Part shown: in pieces, positions 16,191-24,508 of the stretch | Layout of the letters: every line of letters starts with the position of its first letter | How positions within the stretch are numbered: position 1 is the stretch's first letter | Assembly (NCBI RefSeq): GCF_000403845.2 | Contig: NZ_KE159568.1 | Span: 882,796-946,795, forward strand | Length of the DNA: 64,000 bases | Origin: Eubacterium sp. 14-2 | GTDB taxonomy: Bacteria; Bacillota; Clostridia; Lachnospirales; Lachnospiraceae | Direction of reading: 5' to 3' | Notes under the pieces: model-generated | Seen by the model: the letters and a program-made list of their open reading frames with translations, nothing else | What the model was told of the DNA's origin: nothing | Database searches by the model: none | Made by a program: the position numbers and the translations under genes

Positions 16191-18056
16191 TTATTTCTCC
16201 CAGATTCCTGCCACCAGCACCGTCATGTCGTCCGGTACCTTTCCCGCAGTAAACAGTAAAATTCGTTCCAGTATCTGTTTGGCCATCTGGCCGGGATTAT
16301 TTGTCTCCACAGTTTCCAGAATTTCCTGCATGGCGTCCTCAGGCACGGGCACATGCAGATCGTCCAGCACTCCGTCTGTGACCTGCACCACAAAATCTCC
16401 GTCCTTCAGCTGCCTGCTGGTTTTTTCAATCTCAAGCTGCTGAAAAATTCCCGCCGGAAGGCTGCCCGATGAAATACACTCCACTTCCTCGCCCCGTTTG
16501 ATAAAGGTGGCGGCAGCGCCGATTTTATAAAAATCACAGATTCCCGTATATAAGTCAATGGCTGCCAGGTCCACCGTGGAAAACATCCCTTCCTCTCCCT
16601 GGATCACCATGGCGGAATTCATCATGCGGATTGCCGTCTCCTTCCGAAATCCCGCTTCCAGAAACTTCTCTATTAACTCTATCACCATTTCGCTTTCCTT
16701 ACAAGCATTGATTCCGGAACCCATTCCGTCTGACAGTGCCATCACGCATTCCCCGCCTTCCAGTTCCAGAAAAGAAAAACTGTCTCCCGACACCTGAGCC
16801 CCGTCCCTGGTAAGCCGGGCCACCCCCTGCAGGGCATGATACAGAGTGTCTTCCTCGAAAGTCAGAAAATTTTCTTCTTTTCCAATCAGGGAACGGATGT
16901 ATTTCCCTGGAACCATGTCTCGCCGCAGTCCCTGGCTGATTCCTTTTGCCAGTTCTTTCACTGGCACGCAGTTTCCCCATTTGGACGCGGCTCTCATCTG
17001 CAGAGACAGTTTCCCGTTCTGTCTCTCGTACAGGCGAATTTCACTGGCTGTAATTCCCCGCTCTTTCAGCCTGTATTTCACAGAGCTCAGAAGTTTGCTT
17101 TCCTGCCGGCTCACATCTTTATATTCTGTGGCGCAGTCCTCCATAATATAGGCCATGGCGTCTAACTGTTCCGCAATAATCCCTCTGTTTTCCAGCAGAC
17201 GGTTATACCAGGCCAGATTCAGCTTTGCCTTTTCAAATACGCCCACCGCTTCTTCTATGATGCTGGCAGACCAGGGGCAGCAGTCCGCCAGTTCCCGGTG
17301 CAGTTCTTCTTCCGCACTGCCTCTTTTTTCGATGGAATGAAAAAGACGGAAAAAAAGCTCGTACATGGGACTGGTATCCTCCTGCCAGCAGATGGCGCAC
17401 TGGTCGCAGGACATACAGATTTTTCCGGCAATTTCCTGCTGCATTTTTCCCATTTCCTCCGGCTCAAAATTACTTTTAAAATTTTCCATCCGGGAAAAAA
17501 TCTGGGACAGGCCGCTGAAAGACTGAGCGTAAGTCTGGAGTTTTTCTCCATGTTCCGGGGCTGTCTGCCCGGTCCCCTGCTGCCCCTCCCCGCCAGAAAA
17601 CCTCCATTCCAGAAATCCATGGAGTATGGGGGACAGCACCAGCACCATACCGCACACCAGTACGGATTCCAGAATTCCCATCCACACCACGGTCCGGTTG
17701 CGCACCTGCATCAGCTCACCTGCCATCGTCAGCAGGAACACGCTGACTCCCGCAGCGCCTGCCCCCACATACGTGCGGCAGCTTTTGCTGGCCCACTCCA
17801 CCAGACGTATTACCACCGCTGTCACCAGGAGTACCATGGTATATTTGGCCATTGCCTGCACCGGCACAAACAATGCCATGCCAAAAATACTGAAAATCAA
17901 AAGCAGCGTACGGTTCACTTCTTCCATATAGCAGGCTGTGAAAAACCCCGGTATCAGAGGATAGCACCCCGCAAATGCTCCTCTTGCCGCCAGCATTGCC
18001 AGTCCATACAGCCCGATTTCTTTCCATCTCGTTCCCATTCTTTTTGTTCCAGTCAT
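16191..18056 (-). CDS. spoIIE: Stage II sporulation protein E phosphatase
   Basis: SpoIIE is the membrane PP2C-type phosphatase that dephosphorylates SpoIIAA to release sigma-F in the forespore. This protein has 621 residues. The hydrophobic N-terminus (about 15-155) is followed by a cytoplasmic regulatory region with cysteines CMSCDQCAICW (about 215-230) and the PP2C domain (about 405-621). The PP2C domain has VSGDSFSFLEL, ALSDGMGSGINAC, and the closing Asp in PDDMTVLVAGIWEK. It is shorter than the roughly 800-residue B. subtilis protein, mostly through fewer membrane helices. It lies directly upstream of tilS. Confidence 0.95.
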   Translation of the reverse strand: MTGTKRMGTRWKEIGLYGLAMLAARGAFAGCYPLIPGFFTACYMEEVNRTLLLIFSIFGMALFVPVQAMAKYTMVLLVTAVVIRLVEWASKSCRTYVGAGAAGVSVFLLTMAGELMQVRNRTVVWMGILESVLVCGMVLVLSPILHGFLEWRFSGGEGQQGTGQTAPEHGEKLQTYAQSFSGLSQIFSRMENFKSNFEPEEMGKMQQEIAGKICMSCDQCAICWQEDTSPMYELFFRLFHSIEKRGSAEEELHRELADCCPWSASIIEEAVGVFEKAKLNLAWYNRLLENRGIIAEQLDAMAYIMEDCATEYKDVSRQESKLLSSVKYRLKERGITASEIRLYERQNGKLSLQMRAASKWGNCVPVKELAKGISQGLRRDMVPGKYIRSLIGKEENFLTFEEDTLYHALQGVARLTRDGAQVSGDSFSFLELEGGECVMALSDGMGSGINACKESEMVIELIEKFLEAGFRKETAIRMMNSAMVIQGEEGMFSTVDLAAIDLYTGICDFYKIGAAATFIKRGEEVECISSGSLPAGIFQQLEIEKTSRQLKDGDFVVQVTDGVLDDLHVPVPEDAMQEILETVETNNPGQMAKQILERILLFTAGKVPDDMTVLVAGIWEK

Positions 18057-18177
18057 ATCTCATCCTCCTTTTTGTCCGGCGTCTGTGTCTGTACCGGACG
18101 TGCAGGAGTTATTATAAAAAGGAGCGGCTGAAATGTTTGTCAAACCAGGGACAGGTTTTCAAAAACTTTTAGACAAA

Positions 18178-18219
18178 AAGCCCCTTAGAACCACTGCTTA
18201 TGGCGATTCTAAGGGGCTT
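18178..18219 (-). terminator. Terminator between divIC and spoIIE
   Basis: The stem aagccccttagaa (18178-18190) is perfectly complementary to ttctaaggggctt (18207-18219), with flanking A and T tracts. It ends transcription from divIC, which implies that spoIIE has its own promoter. Confidence 0.85.
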
Positions 18220-18281
18220 ATGCTTTTTAGGAAATTCATGACTGCCCTTCATCACTGTACTGGCAGGCGCTCAGGCAAATG

Positions 18282-18632
18282 CTATTCTCCCTCTGCTGTT
18301 TTCTCCTTGAAAATAATCTCATTGGAGTAAACAAGTCCGAGTCTGGTCTTTGCCACCTGCTCTATGTATTCTTTGGTACCTACATACTCTTCATACTCTT
18401 TCAGTTCACCCTGCCGGATCTGTTCCGTCTCAAGCTGAGCCTGAAGCTCTGCTTCCTGCGCTCTGTAAGATTCATTCCGCTGGTACACAGATACAATCTG
18501 CACGGACATGACTCCGATTAAGGTGAAGACAATCAGCGTAATGCATATGATGCTGGACTTATTCTGTTTCCTTCTTCTCCTCAGCCGGGTTCTCTCCGCA
18601 CCTGACTTCCGTGCTCTTTCACGTTTTCCCAT
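18282..18632 (-). CDS. divIC: Septum formation initiator (DivIC/FtsB-like)
   Basis: This 116-residue bitopic protein has a basic cytoplasmic N-terminus (about 1-26), a membrane segment SIICITLIVFTLIGVMSVQI (27-46), and an extracellular coiled coil (AQEAELQAQLETEQIRQGEL). The C-terminal YVGTKEYIEQVAKTRLGLVY motif is characteristic of DivIC/FtsB. It works in the divisome with FtsL and DivIB. The position downstream of yabP/yabQ is the conserved Firmicutes order. Confidence 0.93.
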   Translation of the reverse strand: MGKRERARKSGAERTRLRRRRKQNKSSIICITLIVFTLIGVMSVQIVSVYQRNESYRAQEAELQAQLETEQIRQGELKEYEEYVGTKEYIEQVAKTRLGLVYSNEIIFKEKTAEGE

Positions 18633-18695
18633 ATAATAACCTTTCCCTGACTGCAGCCGCTCCCGTTTCCGGACAGTGCTCCGGCGAACGGCAGC

Positions 18696-19169
18696 TTACA
18701 ATTTGCATAATCCTATTCTAACTGCTTTCCATATTTTTTTCAATTGTTTTTTCAAAAACCTCAGGACTTTTTTCGTCCTTTTTTTCACAACTCCTGCCGG
18801 CCGCTTCAGTACACGGGCTGTCCACACCAGAGGCCGGCTCAGGGCAAAGAGTATTTTTTCCAGCAGAAACACGCTTCCTTTTACCACCCAGGAGCTGAAC
18901 AGCAGGTTATAAAACAGCATTCCCACCATCACTCCGCCGATTACAAATCCCCGGATATAGCCGCTGTTTTCCCGGTACAGCATGGCAAACAGCGCAACTG
19001 CACTGCCAATCCAGAACAGCAGGTCCTCCGCCCCTGTCATCCAGGATTTATGGGAAATCAGCCTTCGGATAATGCGAAGCAGATCATATACAAATAACAG
19101 TATCATTCCGGTAAGGAAAGAGGCCAGCAATACGTCTGCTTCCTTCAGGATTCCTTCACTTATCTGCAT
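18696..19169 (-). CDS. yabQ: Spore cortex biosynthesis protein YabQ
   Basis: This 157-residue protein carries the YabQ domain: four hydrophobic segments within the first 110 residues (DVLLASFLTGMILLFVYDLL at the start), then a very basic tail (KKRTKKVLRFLKKQLKKIWK). YabQ is an outer forespore membrane protein needed for cortex synthesis in B. subtilis. Its ATG shares a base with the yabP stop (TAATG), so the two genes are coupled. Expression is expected from sigma-E; no promoter was verified. Confidence 0.92.
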   Translation of the reverse strand: MQISEGILKEADVLLASFLTGMILLFVYDLLRIIRRLISHKSWMTGAEDLLFWIGSAVALFAMLYRENSGYIRGFVIGGVMVGMLFYNLLFSSWVVKGSVFLLEKILFALSRPLVWTARVLKRPAGVVKKRTKKVLRFLKKQLKKIWKAVRIGLCKL

Positions 19170-19453
19170 TACCTGAACAGTCTTCCCAGAAAAGATTCAC
19201 CCTGTCTGGAGGAGGGCTTCATATCCGAGTAGGTCAGACTGTCGATTTTTCCCTCAATATCTATCTCCCCCTTTTCCAGTGTCAGGCGGTTTACATGAAG
19301 GTCATTTCCTTTTATCATCAGCATACCCAGCTCTGTTTCCAGCAGAATTTCTCCCACATCAAAGGAAAGCACATCTATCACTCCGTTTAACACTCCGTTT
19401 TTACGGTTGGATATTACAATCTTATGGCTGCCTCCCGCCGCTTTTTCTTCCAT
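19169..19453 (-). CDS. yabP: Sporulation protein YabP
   Basis: This 94-residue protein of the YabP/YqfC family has HKIVISNRKNGVLNGVIDVL, SFDVGEILLETELGMLMIKG and LHVNRLTLEKGEIDIEGKID, a beta-rich fold. It partners genetically with YabQ in spore formation. It overlaps yabQ by one base and follows the S4 gene. Confidence 0.93.
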   Translation of the reverse strand: MEEKAAGGSHKIVISNRKNGVLNGVIDVLSFDVGEILLETELGMLMIKGNDLHVNRLTLEKGEIDIEGKIDSLTYSDMKPSSRQGESFLGRLFR

Positions 19454-19533
19454 TCAAAAACCTCCTTCCATATTTCCGGGACTATGGATGTCCTTTTTAA
19501 ATATATGAAGGAGGGACCGTTTTATGCGTATAA

Positions 19534-19773
19534 TTACAGATATTTGAACAATTCTTTTGCTTCCTCTTTCCGGCTGGTATCCTGTACCGCCAGAACTTCC
19601 ACTTTTACATTTTTTGTGCCGAAACCAATGTCAATCACGTCTCCCGGCTTTACATCCAGGGAGGCTTTGGCCACTTTTCCGTTTACCGATACCCGGCCTG
19701 CGTCGCAGGCCTCATTTGCCACGGTTCTTCGCTTAATCAGACGTGACACCTTTAAAAATTTATCCAGTCTCAT
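19534..19773 (-). CDS. S4-domain RNA-binding protein (YabO/RqcP)
   Basis: This 79-residue protein is essentially one S4 domain: MRLDKFLKVSRLIKRRTVAN, RVSVNGKVAKASLDVKPGD. The family (YabO, renamed RqcP) binds the stalled 50S subunit and helps RqcH add alanine tails in ribosome quality control. Length and position upstream of yabP match the family. Confidence 0.92.
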   Translation of the reverse strand: MRLDKFLKVSRLIKRRTVANEACDAGRVSVNGKVAKASLDVKPGDVIDIGFGTKNVKVEVLAVQDTSRKEEAKELFKYL

Positions 19774-19880
19774 AATTTTTTCCTTTCAAAAGAGTGCGCA
19801 GTGCGATAAGAGCTTTTTTATTCTATGGAAAGACACTTTTGCGCGTTAGCGTGACAGGGTCTTTCCTGTAGAATAATAAA

Positions 19881-19902
19881 AGGGCTTTCCTGAGAAAGCC
19901 CT
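19881..19902 (-). terminator. Terminator after the HU gene
   Basis: The stem agggctttc...gaaagccct (19881-19902) has a 4-base loop. In the minus direction it is followed by a T-rich run (CTTTTATTATTC). A further weaker inverted repeat (gaaagac...gtctttc) lies at about 19828-19865. Confidence 0.85.
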
Positions 19903-19922
19903 CCGTAATGTCATAAACTTAA

Positions 19923-20198
19923 TTATGCGTTAATCATATCTTTTAAAGCCTTGCCTGCCTTAAATTTAGGTGCTTTGGACGCCGGGATTACCATTTCTGC
20001 ACCGCTCTGAGGATTCCTTCCGGTTCTTGCTGCTCTTTCGGAAACCTCAAAGGTACCGAATCCAACCAACTGAATTTTTTCTCCTTTTTGTAATTCTTCT
20101 GTAACTACATCAGTAAATGCCTTTAATGCTTTCTCTGCGTCCTTTCTGGACAATTCCGCTTTTTCAGACATGGCTGCAATCAATTCTGCTTTGTTCAT
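19923..20198 (-). CDS. hup: DNA-binding protein HU
   Basis: This histone-like protein has 91 residues. MNKAELIAAMSEKAELSRKD, GFGTFEVSERAARTGRNPQS and VIPASKAPKFKAGKALKD are textbook HU sequence, with the proline-tipped beta arm in the ARTGRNP region. The start at 20198 is chosen for the GGAGGAATATTGTC site; an upstream in-frame ATG has none. It binds and bends DNA as a dimer. It is likely a single strong unit, with a terminator right behind it. Confidence 0.97.
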   Translation of the reverse strand: MNKAELIAAMSEKAELSRKDAEKALKAFTDVVTEELQKGEKIQLVGFGTFEVSERAARTGRNPQSGAEMVIPASKAPKFKAGKALKDMINA

Positions 20199-20420
20199 GA
20201 CAATATTCCTCCTCTGGATTCTTACTTGTTTATTATGGTTCGGGTCTGTAAAGGTACACATCATGCTTTCTCTTTTCCGATTTTAACGACTTTTCCTGCC
20301 GCCCTGTACAGGCGAAAATTTCCCACTTTCAGGATGAAATACCTTTTCAGGATTACCCACACACATATTTATACTTGTTTTTATAATGTTTGTCAAGAAA
20401 AATTCCACATTTCAGAGGAT

Positions 20421-22154
20421 TTACAGCATTTTATCAATCATGGCCAGCACTTCTTTTCCCAGTTTTTCTGATTTTTCATCTGCCTCGGCAAGGGAAGCGC
20501 CTTTTACGCCATAATAAAATTTCACCTTTGGCTCAGTGCCGGAAGGTCTGACGCACACCCATGCGTCGTCTGTCAGATCATAATAGAGCACATTGGAGGA
20601 AGGAAGCCCGGTGGGTACTTCTTTGCCCTCTGCCAGATTCTGAATGGTGCCTTTCTTATAATCTCTTGCGGAAACAACCTGATACCCGCCGATTTCTGCC
20701 GGTGTATTTTCTCTTAAGGTATTCATGATTTCCTGAATCTTCTCCAGCCCTTCAATTCCTTTCAGGGTGATGGCTTTTACATCATCTTTGTAATAGCCAT
20801 AACGCTCATACATGGCAATCATGGCATCCCAGAGAGTCATATTTCTGGTCTTGTAATAAGCAGCCGCTTCACATAATGTCATGGAAGCCACTACCGCATC
20901 CTTGTCTCTTGCGTAGGTTCCGGTGAGGCAGCCATAACTTTCTTCCATACCAAACAGATAGGTTCCCTTTCCGGTATTTTCAAATTCCAGTATCTTCTGG
21001 CCGATGAACTTGAATCCGGTAAGCACTTCAACCAGGGCAATGCCATAGTATTTTGCAATGGCGTCTGCCATATTGGTGGACACAATAGACTTGATAAAGG
21101 CGCCGTCTGCAGGAAGGCCTCCCTGTTCCTTTCTCTGGCTGATTACATAATCTCCAATCAGACAGCCGGACATATTTCCGGTAAGGCTGTGATACTCTCC
21201 CGTTTTGGAATCCTTCACATACACGCCAAGACGGTCTGCATCCGGGTCTGTAGCCAGAATCAGGTCTGCATTTACTTCTTTGCCCAGCTTTAAGCCCAGC
21301 TGGAAGGCTTCTTCTGACTCCGGATTCGGGTAGCTGACTGTGGGGAATTCTCCGTCCGGCAGCTCCTGCTCCGGCACTACATATACATGCTCAAAGCCCA
21401 GCTCCTTCAATACACGGCGCACCGGGATATTTCCGGTTCCATGAAGGGGGGAGTATACAATCTTCATATCCTTTGCCACTGCGTCAATGCAGTCCTGACG
21501 TAAAACCAGGCTCTTTAACTCTTCAATATAGGGATCGTCAATATCTGTTCCAATGGTAACGTAAAGGCCTGCCTTTTTGGCCTCATCCTTGTCCATGGTC
21601 TTTACAGACGCATAATCGGTAACTTTCTTTACCTCATCCATGATGCCTTTGTCATGGGGCGGTGTAATCTGGGCGCCGTCCTCCCAGTAAACTTTGTATC
21701 CGTTGTATTCCGGAGGATTATGGCTTGCGGTAATATTGATACCTGCAATACATCCCAGTCTGCGCACCGCATAGGACAGTTCCGGTGTGGGCCTCAAAGA
21801 TTCAAACACATATGCTTTGATTCCGTTTGCAGCAAGGCACAATGCGGCTTCATCTGCAAATTCCGGTGACATTCTGCGGGAATCGTATGCGATTGCCACG
21901 CCTTTGGCCTGTCCATTTACAGATGCAATATAATTTGCAAGCCCCTGGGTTGCCTTGCGCACCGTATAAATATTCATGCGGTTGGTACCGGCTCCAATCA
22001 CGCCGCGAAGCCCGGCTGTACCAAACTCCAGATCCATGTAAAAACGTTCTTCTATCTCTTTTGCATCTTCTGCAATTCCCTGTAATTCTGCTTTGGTCGC
22101 TTCATCAAAATACGGGTTATTCAACCACTCCTGGTACATTTCCTTGTAATCCAT
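20421..22154 (-). CDS. Phosphoglucomutase/phosphomannomutase
   Basis: This 577-residue alpha-D-phosphohexomutase is PgcA-like. The active-site phosphoserine loop is TASHNPPEYNGYK (about 145), the metal loop is DPDADRLGV (about 300), the sugar-binding loop is GMEESYGCL, and the phosphate loop is RPSGTEPKVKFYYGV. It interconverts glucose-1-P and glucose-6-P (and possibly mannose phosphates), feeding GlgC/GlgD glycogen synthesis and cell-wall sugars. A strong GAGGAGG site lies ahead of the ATG. Confidence 0.95.
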   Translation of the reverse strand: MDYKEMYQEWLNNPYFDEATKAELQGIAEDAKEIEERFYMDLEFGTAGLRGVIGAGTNRMNIYTVRKATQGLANYIASVNGQAKGVAIAYDSRRMSPEFADEAALCLAANGIKAYVFESLRPTPELSYAVRRLGCIAGINITASHNPPEYNGYKVYWEDGAQITPPHDKGIMDEVKKVTDYASVKTMDKDEAKKAGLYVTIGTDIDDPYIEELKSLVLRQDCIDAVAKDMKIVYSPLHGTGNIPVRRVLKELGFEHVYVVPEQELPDGEFPTVSYPNPESEEAFQLGLKLGKEVNADLILATDPDADRLGVYVKDSKTGEYHSLTGNMSGCLIGDYVISQRKEQGGLPADGAFIKSIVSTNMADAIAKYYGIALVEVLTGFKFIGQKILEFENTGKGTYLFGMEESYGCLTGTYARDKDAVVASMTLCEAAAYYKTRNMTLWDAMIAMYERYGYYKDDVKAITLKGIEGLEKIQEIMNTLRENTPAEIGGYQVVSARDYKKGTIQNLAEGKEVPTGLPSSNVLYYDLTDDAWVCVRPSGTEPKVKFYYGVKGASLAEADEKSEKLGKEVLAMIDKML

Positions 22155-22275
22155 GTTAATCCTCCTCGTTCTGCTTTTGCTGTTTTTCCTTTTTCTGGAA
22201 ATAAGCTACTCTTATCATACTTCATGGAATGATTTTTCTCAACTGTTTTTTGAAAAACGGTAACAGTTCATCCGC

Positions 22276-23394
22276 TTAATTTCCGGAACCTGAGGCGTTA
22301 TCGGGTGTTACATTGTTTTTGTTATTATTGTTATTATTATTGTTGGACGTTGCGATGGTCTCATCCGAGCTTTTATCGCTGAGCTTAATGGTCAGTTCCG
22401 CGGTTTTGGAATTGACAATCAGAATTCTGCTCCACTTCTCATATCCGTCGGCTTCTGCAGTCAGCCGGTGGGTTCCATAGCGCACTTCCACTGCCTTGCT
22501 GATATCTATCCGTTTTCCGTCCAGGTATACGCTTGCGTTTTCCGGCTCCACTTTAAAACGGATCTGACAGGATTTCGGCCCCTCGCCTTTCAGTTCATCC
22601 AGATTCACCAGTGTTTCCTGATTGGCCTCCACTTGGATTTCCCGGCTTCCTCCATATCCGTCATTGGCAACAGACAGAAGATAGGTCCCCTCCGGCACCT
22701 CAATCCGCATCTGGGGCGTAATCTTCATGGAAAGGAGGTTTCCAATGGTAATATATCCGCCCTGGAATACTTCCGTATTCTGCAGCGCCACCGTTCCATG
22801 GCCTGCCTTAACCTGAATGGTGTAAATCTGTCTGTCTGCTCCTTTCAGACATATGGTATCCTGTTCGCTGATGTCTGACAGAGCAATTTTACTGTTATTG
22901 TGAAAAACCCCCACATTGTCGTCAAAAAAGTATGTGGTGCCGCCCACGCTCAATGTCTGCATTTTCCTGTCCAGTGAAAAATTATGCAGGTCATCATAGG
23001 AAAATACTTCATTGGAAATCTGCACATCCGTCAGCGTTTCTCCTTTCCGCTCAATGGTTACCAGCTCTCCGGCCGAAATCTGGTCAATGGTCAGATTATC
23101 CCCGTATTTTCCTCTGATATAAGTGGCGCCTGTATAATTAAAGGGTTTTTCACGGGTGGTTTCATGGTCCTGCAGAGTCATGATTTTCCGTTCTGAATCA
23201 ATGGCTGTCACAATGTACAGCTTTCCGTCATCCTTAGGAACCTCCACCTCCTCAAGGCCCAGTTCTTCATTGTCCTTTCTTCCCGTGTAGGCTTCGCTGC
23301 CGTCTGTGATTTTCTTCTGGCCGGTTCCGCAGCCTGCCAGCAAAAAAAGCAGCAGCAGAATCCAGCTGATACGGTATATTTTTTTCTTTTGCAC
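22276..23394 (-). CDS. Lipoprotein with PEGA domains and Asn-rich tail
   Basis: This 372-residue protein starts with GTG behind GGAGG. The signal peptide ends in the lipobox LLAGC (Cys about 22). The middle region is beta-rich (ITLQDHETTREKPFNYTGAT region). Two PEGA-type modules follow: VPEGTYLLSVANDGYGGSRE and VYLDGKRIDISKAVEVRYGT with HRLTAEADGYEKWSR. The tail is a run of Asn codons from a trinucleotide repeat (about 22312-22346), then NASGSGN. PEGA modules are surface domains thought to bind the envelope. The function is otherwise unknown. Confidence 0.8.
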   Translation of the reverse strand: MQKKKIYRISWILLLLFLLAGCGTGQKKITDGSEAYTGRKDNEELGLEEVEVPKDDGKLYIVTAIDSERKIMTLQDHETTREKPFNYTGATYIRGKYGDNLTIDQISAGELVTIERKGETLTDVQISNEVFSYDDLHNFSLDRKMQTLSVGGTTYFFDDNVGVFHNNSKIALSDISEQDTICLKGADRQIYTIQVKAGHGTVALQNTEVFQGGYITIGNLLSMKITPQMRIEVPEGTYLLSVANDGYGGSREIQVEANQETLVNLDELKGEGPKSCQIRFKVEPENASVYLDGKRIDISKAVEVRYGTHRLTAEADGYEKWSRILIVNSKTAELTIKLSDKSSDETIATSNNNNNNNNKNNVTPDNASGSGN

Positions 23395-23443
23395 GCTTAT
23401 TCCTCCTTATATTTCCTGGCGGGCCGCACCGGATTCCGTTCTC

Positions 23444-24436
23444 TCAGGGCAAATCCCCAATCAGGTGCAGAAAACTCTCTCTGGCTTCGTTCTGGGAAAT
23501 AAATTTATCCAGTTTTTCCAGATTCCTCCCACATACCCAGGCTTTGCTGGTGTTAAAATAATGGTTTGCTATCTTCCAGAATTTCTCCGGATAGGCAAGC
23601 CTGATATAAAGCTGGCGCATCTCCTGCCGGCTTAAGGCCCGTATCTTATGATAGGCGCTCAGCATATCCATGCCCAGCCCCATATTCCAGTTGTGCTTTT
23701 CCAGAATTTTACGCATGAAATTTCCCAGATCCGACACCTGAATATCATAAGTGGCTTTCTCAAAATTCAGTACCGCGATTCCCTGTCTGGTAAACACCAC
23801 GTTGTGCTGATTGTAATCCCCGTGGCAGATACCGTAAATGCTTTCCCCGGTTCCGGCCTCTTTCTCCAGCTCCTGTTTCTGAAGGCTGGTTACTTCCAGG
23901 GCCTCCCTGAAAAACATGTCGAAACTTTTCAGAAATTCCATTTCAAAATCATTCTTTTTTTTCCGGGAAGAAATGAAATTGCGCACCTTTTTCAGTTCTC
24001 TGGTATGGCGCTCATTTTCCTCCAGCAGAGTATCCCTGCTTATCTGAAGATAGCCTGGGATTTCTTCCGGAAATATTCTCAGAATATTATGTATATCGGC
24101 CAGATGCCGGATTGCCTTTAAAATATCATCTCTGCTTTTTGTATCGCATTCTCTGCCCTCATACCAGTCCCGCACCATATAGGCTGTGCCGTCCACGTCC
24201 TGTGCAATGGTTTTGCCTTCTCTGGTCCTGACCAGGCAGTCAATCCGTTCTTGTCCACGTTCCTTTAAAAATTCTAACAGACCGCACAGGAAATCTGCCC
24301 TTCCTTCGGAGCCTCTGTATTCTTTTAAAATTTTCAATCCCTGATCCGTATCACAGATCCATGCACCTCTGCCTTTGGATGTCTGCTTTACTTCAAATGG
24401 ATACTGTTCCAAAATCAGATTTTCTCGATTATACAC
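23444..24436 (-). CDS. CotS-family spore coat protein (kinase-like)
   Basis: This 330-residue protein has the aminoglycoside-phosphotransferase-like fold of the CotS/YtaA/YutH family. The N-terminal lobe is QTSKGRGAWICDTDQGLKIL, a YMVRDWYEGRECDTKS hinge follows, and the catalytic loop is ICHGDYNQHNVVF. Next come VLNFEKATYDIQVSDLGNFM, where Asn replaces the usual metal Asp, and C-terminal FWKIANHYFNTSKAW. CotS-type proteins are built into the spore coat. Any real kinase activity is doubtful because of the altered DFE position. Confidence 0.88.
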   Translation of the reverse strand: MYNRENLILEQYPFEVKQTSKGRGAWICDTDQGLKILKEYRGSEGRADFLCGLLEFLKERGQERIDCLVRTREGKTIAQDVDGTAYMVRDWYEGRECDTKSRDDILKAIRHLADIHNILRIFPEEIPGYLQISRDTLLEENERHTRELKKVRNFISSRKKKNDFEMEFLKSFDMFFREALEVTSLQKQELEKEAGTGESIYGICHGDYNQHNVVFTRQGIAVLNFEKATYDIQVSDLGNFMRKILEKHNWNMGLGMDMLSAYHKIRALSRQEMRQLYIRLAYPEKFWKIANHYFNTSKAWVCGRNLEKLDKFISQNEARESFLHLIGDLP

Positions 24437-24508
24437 ATAAACCCCTCCACCATGATATTCACAGGCTTATTTCCTGTGTCTTTCTATCATATGTGAAAGG
24501 GTCGGATT

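Noticed and set aside
15090-16259. A 389-codon plus-strand open frame
   Set aside because: It is antisense to tilS and the end of spoIIE, with no family motif.
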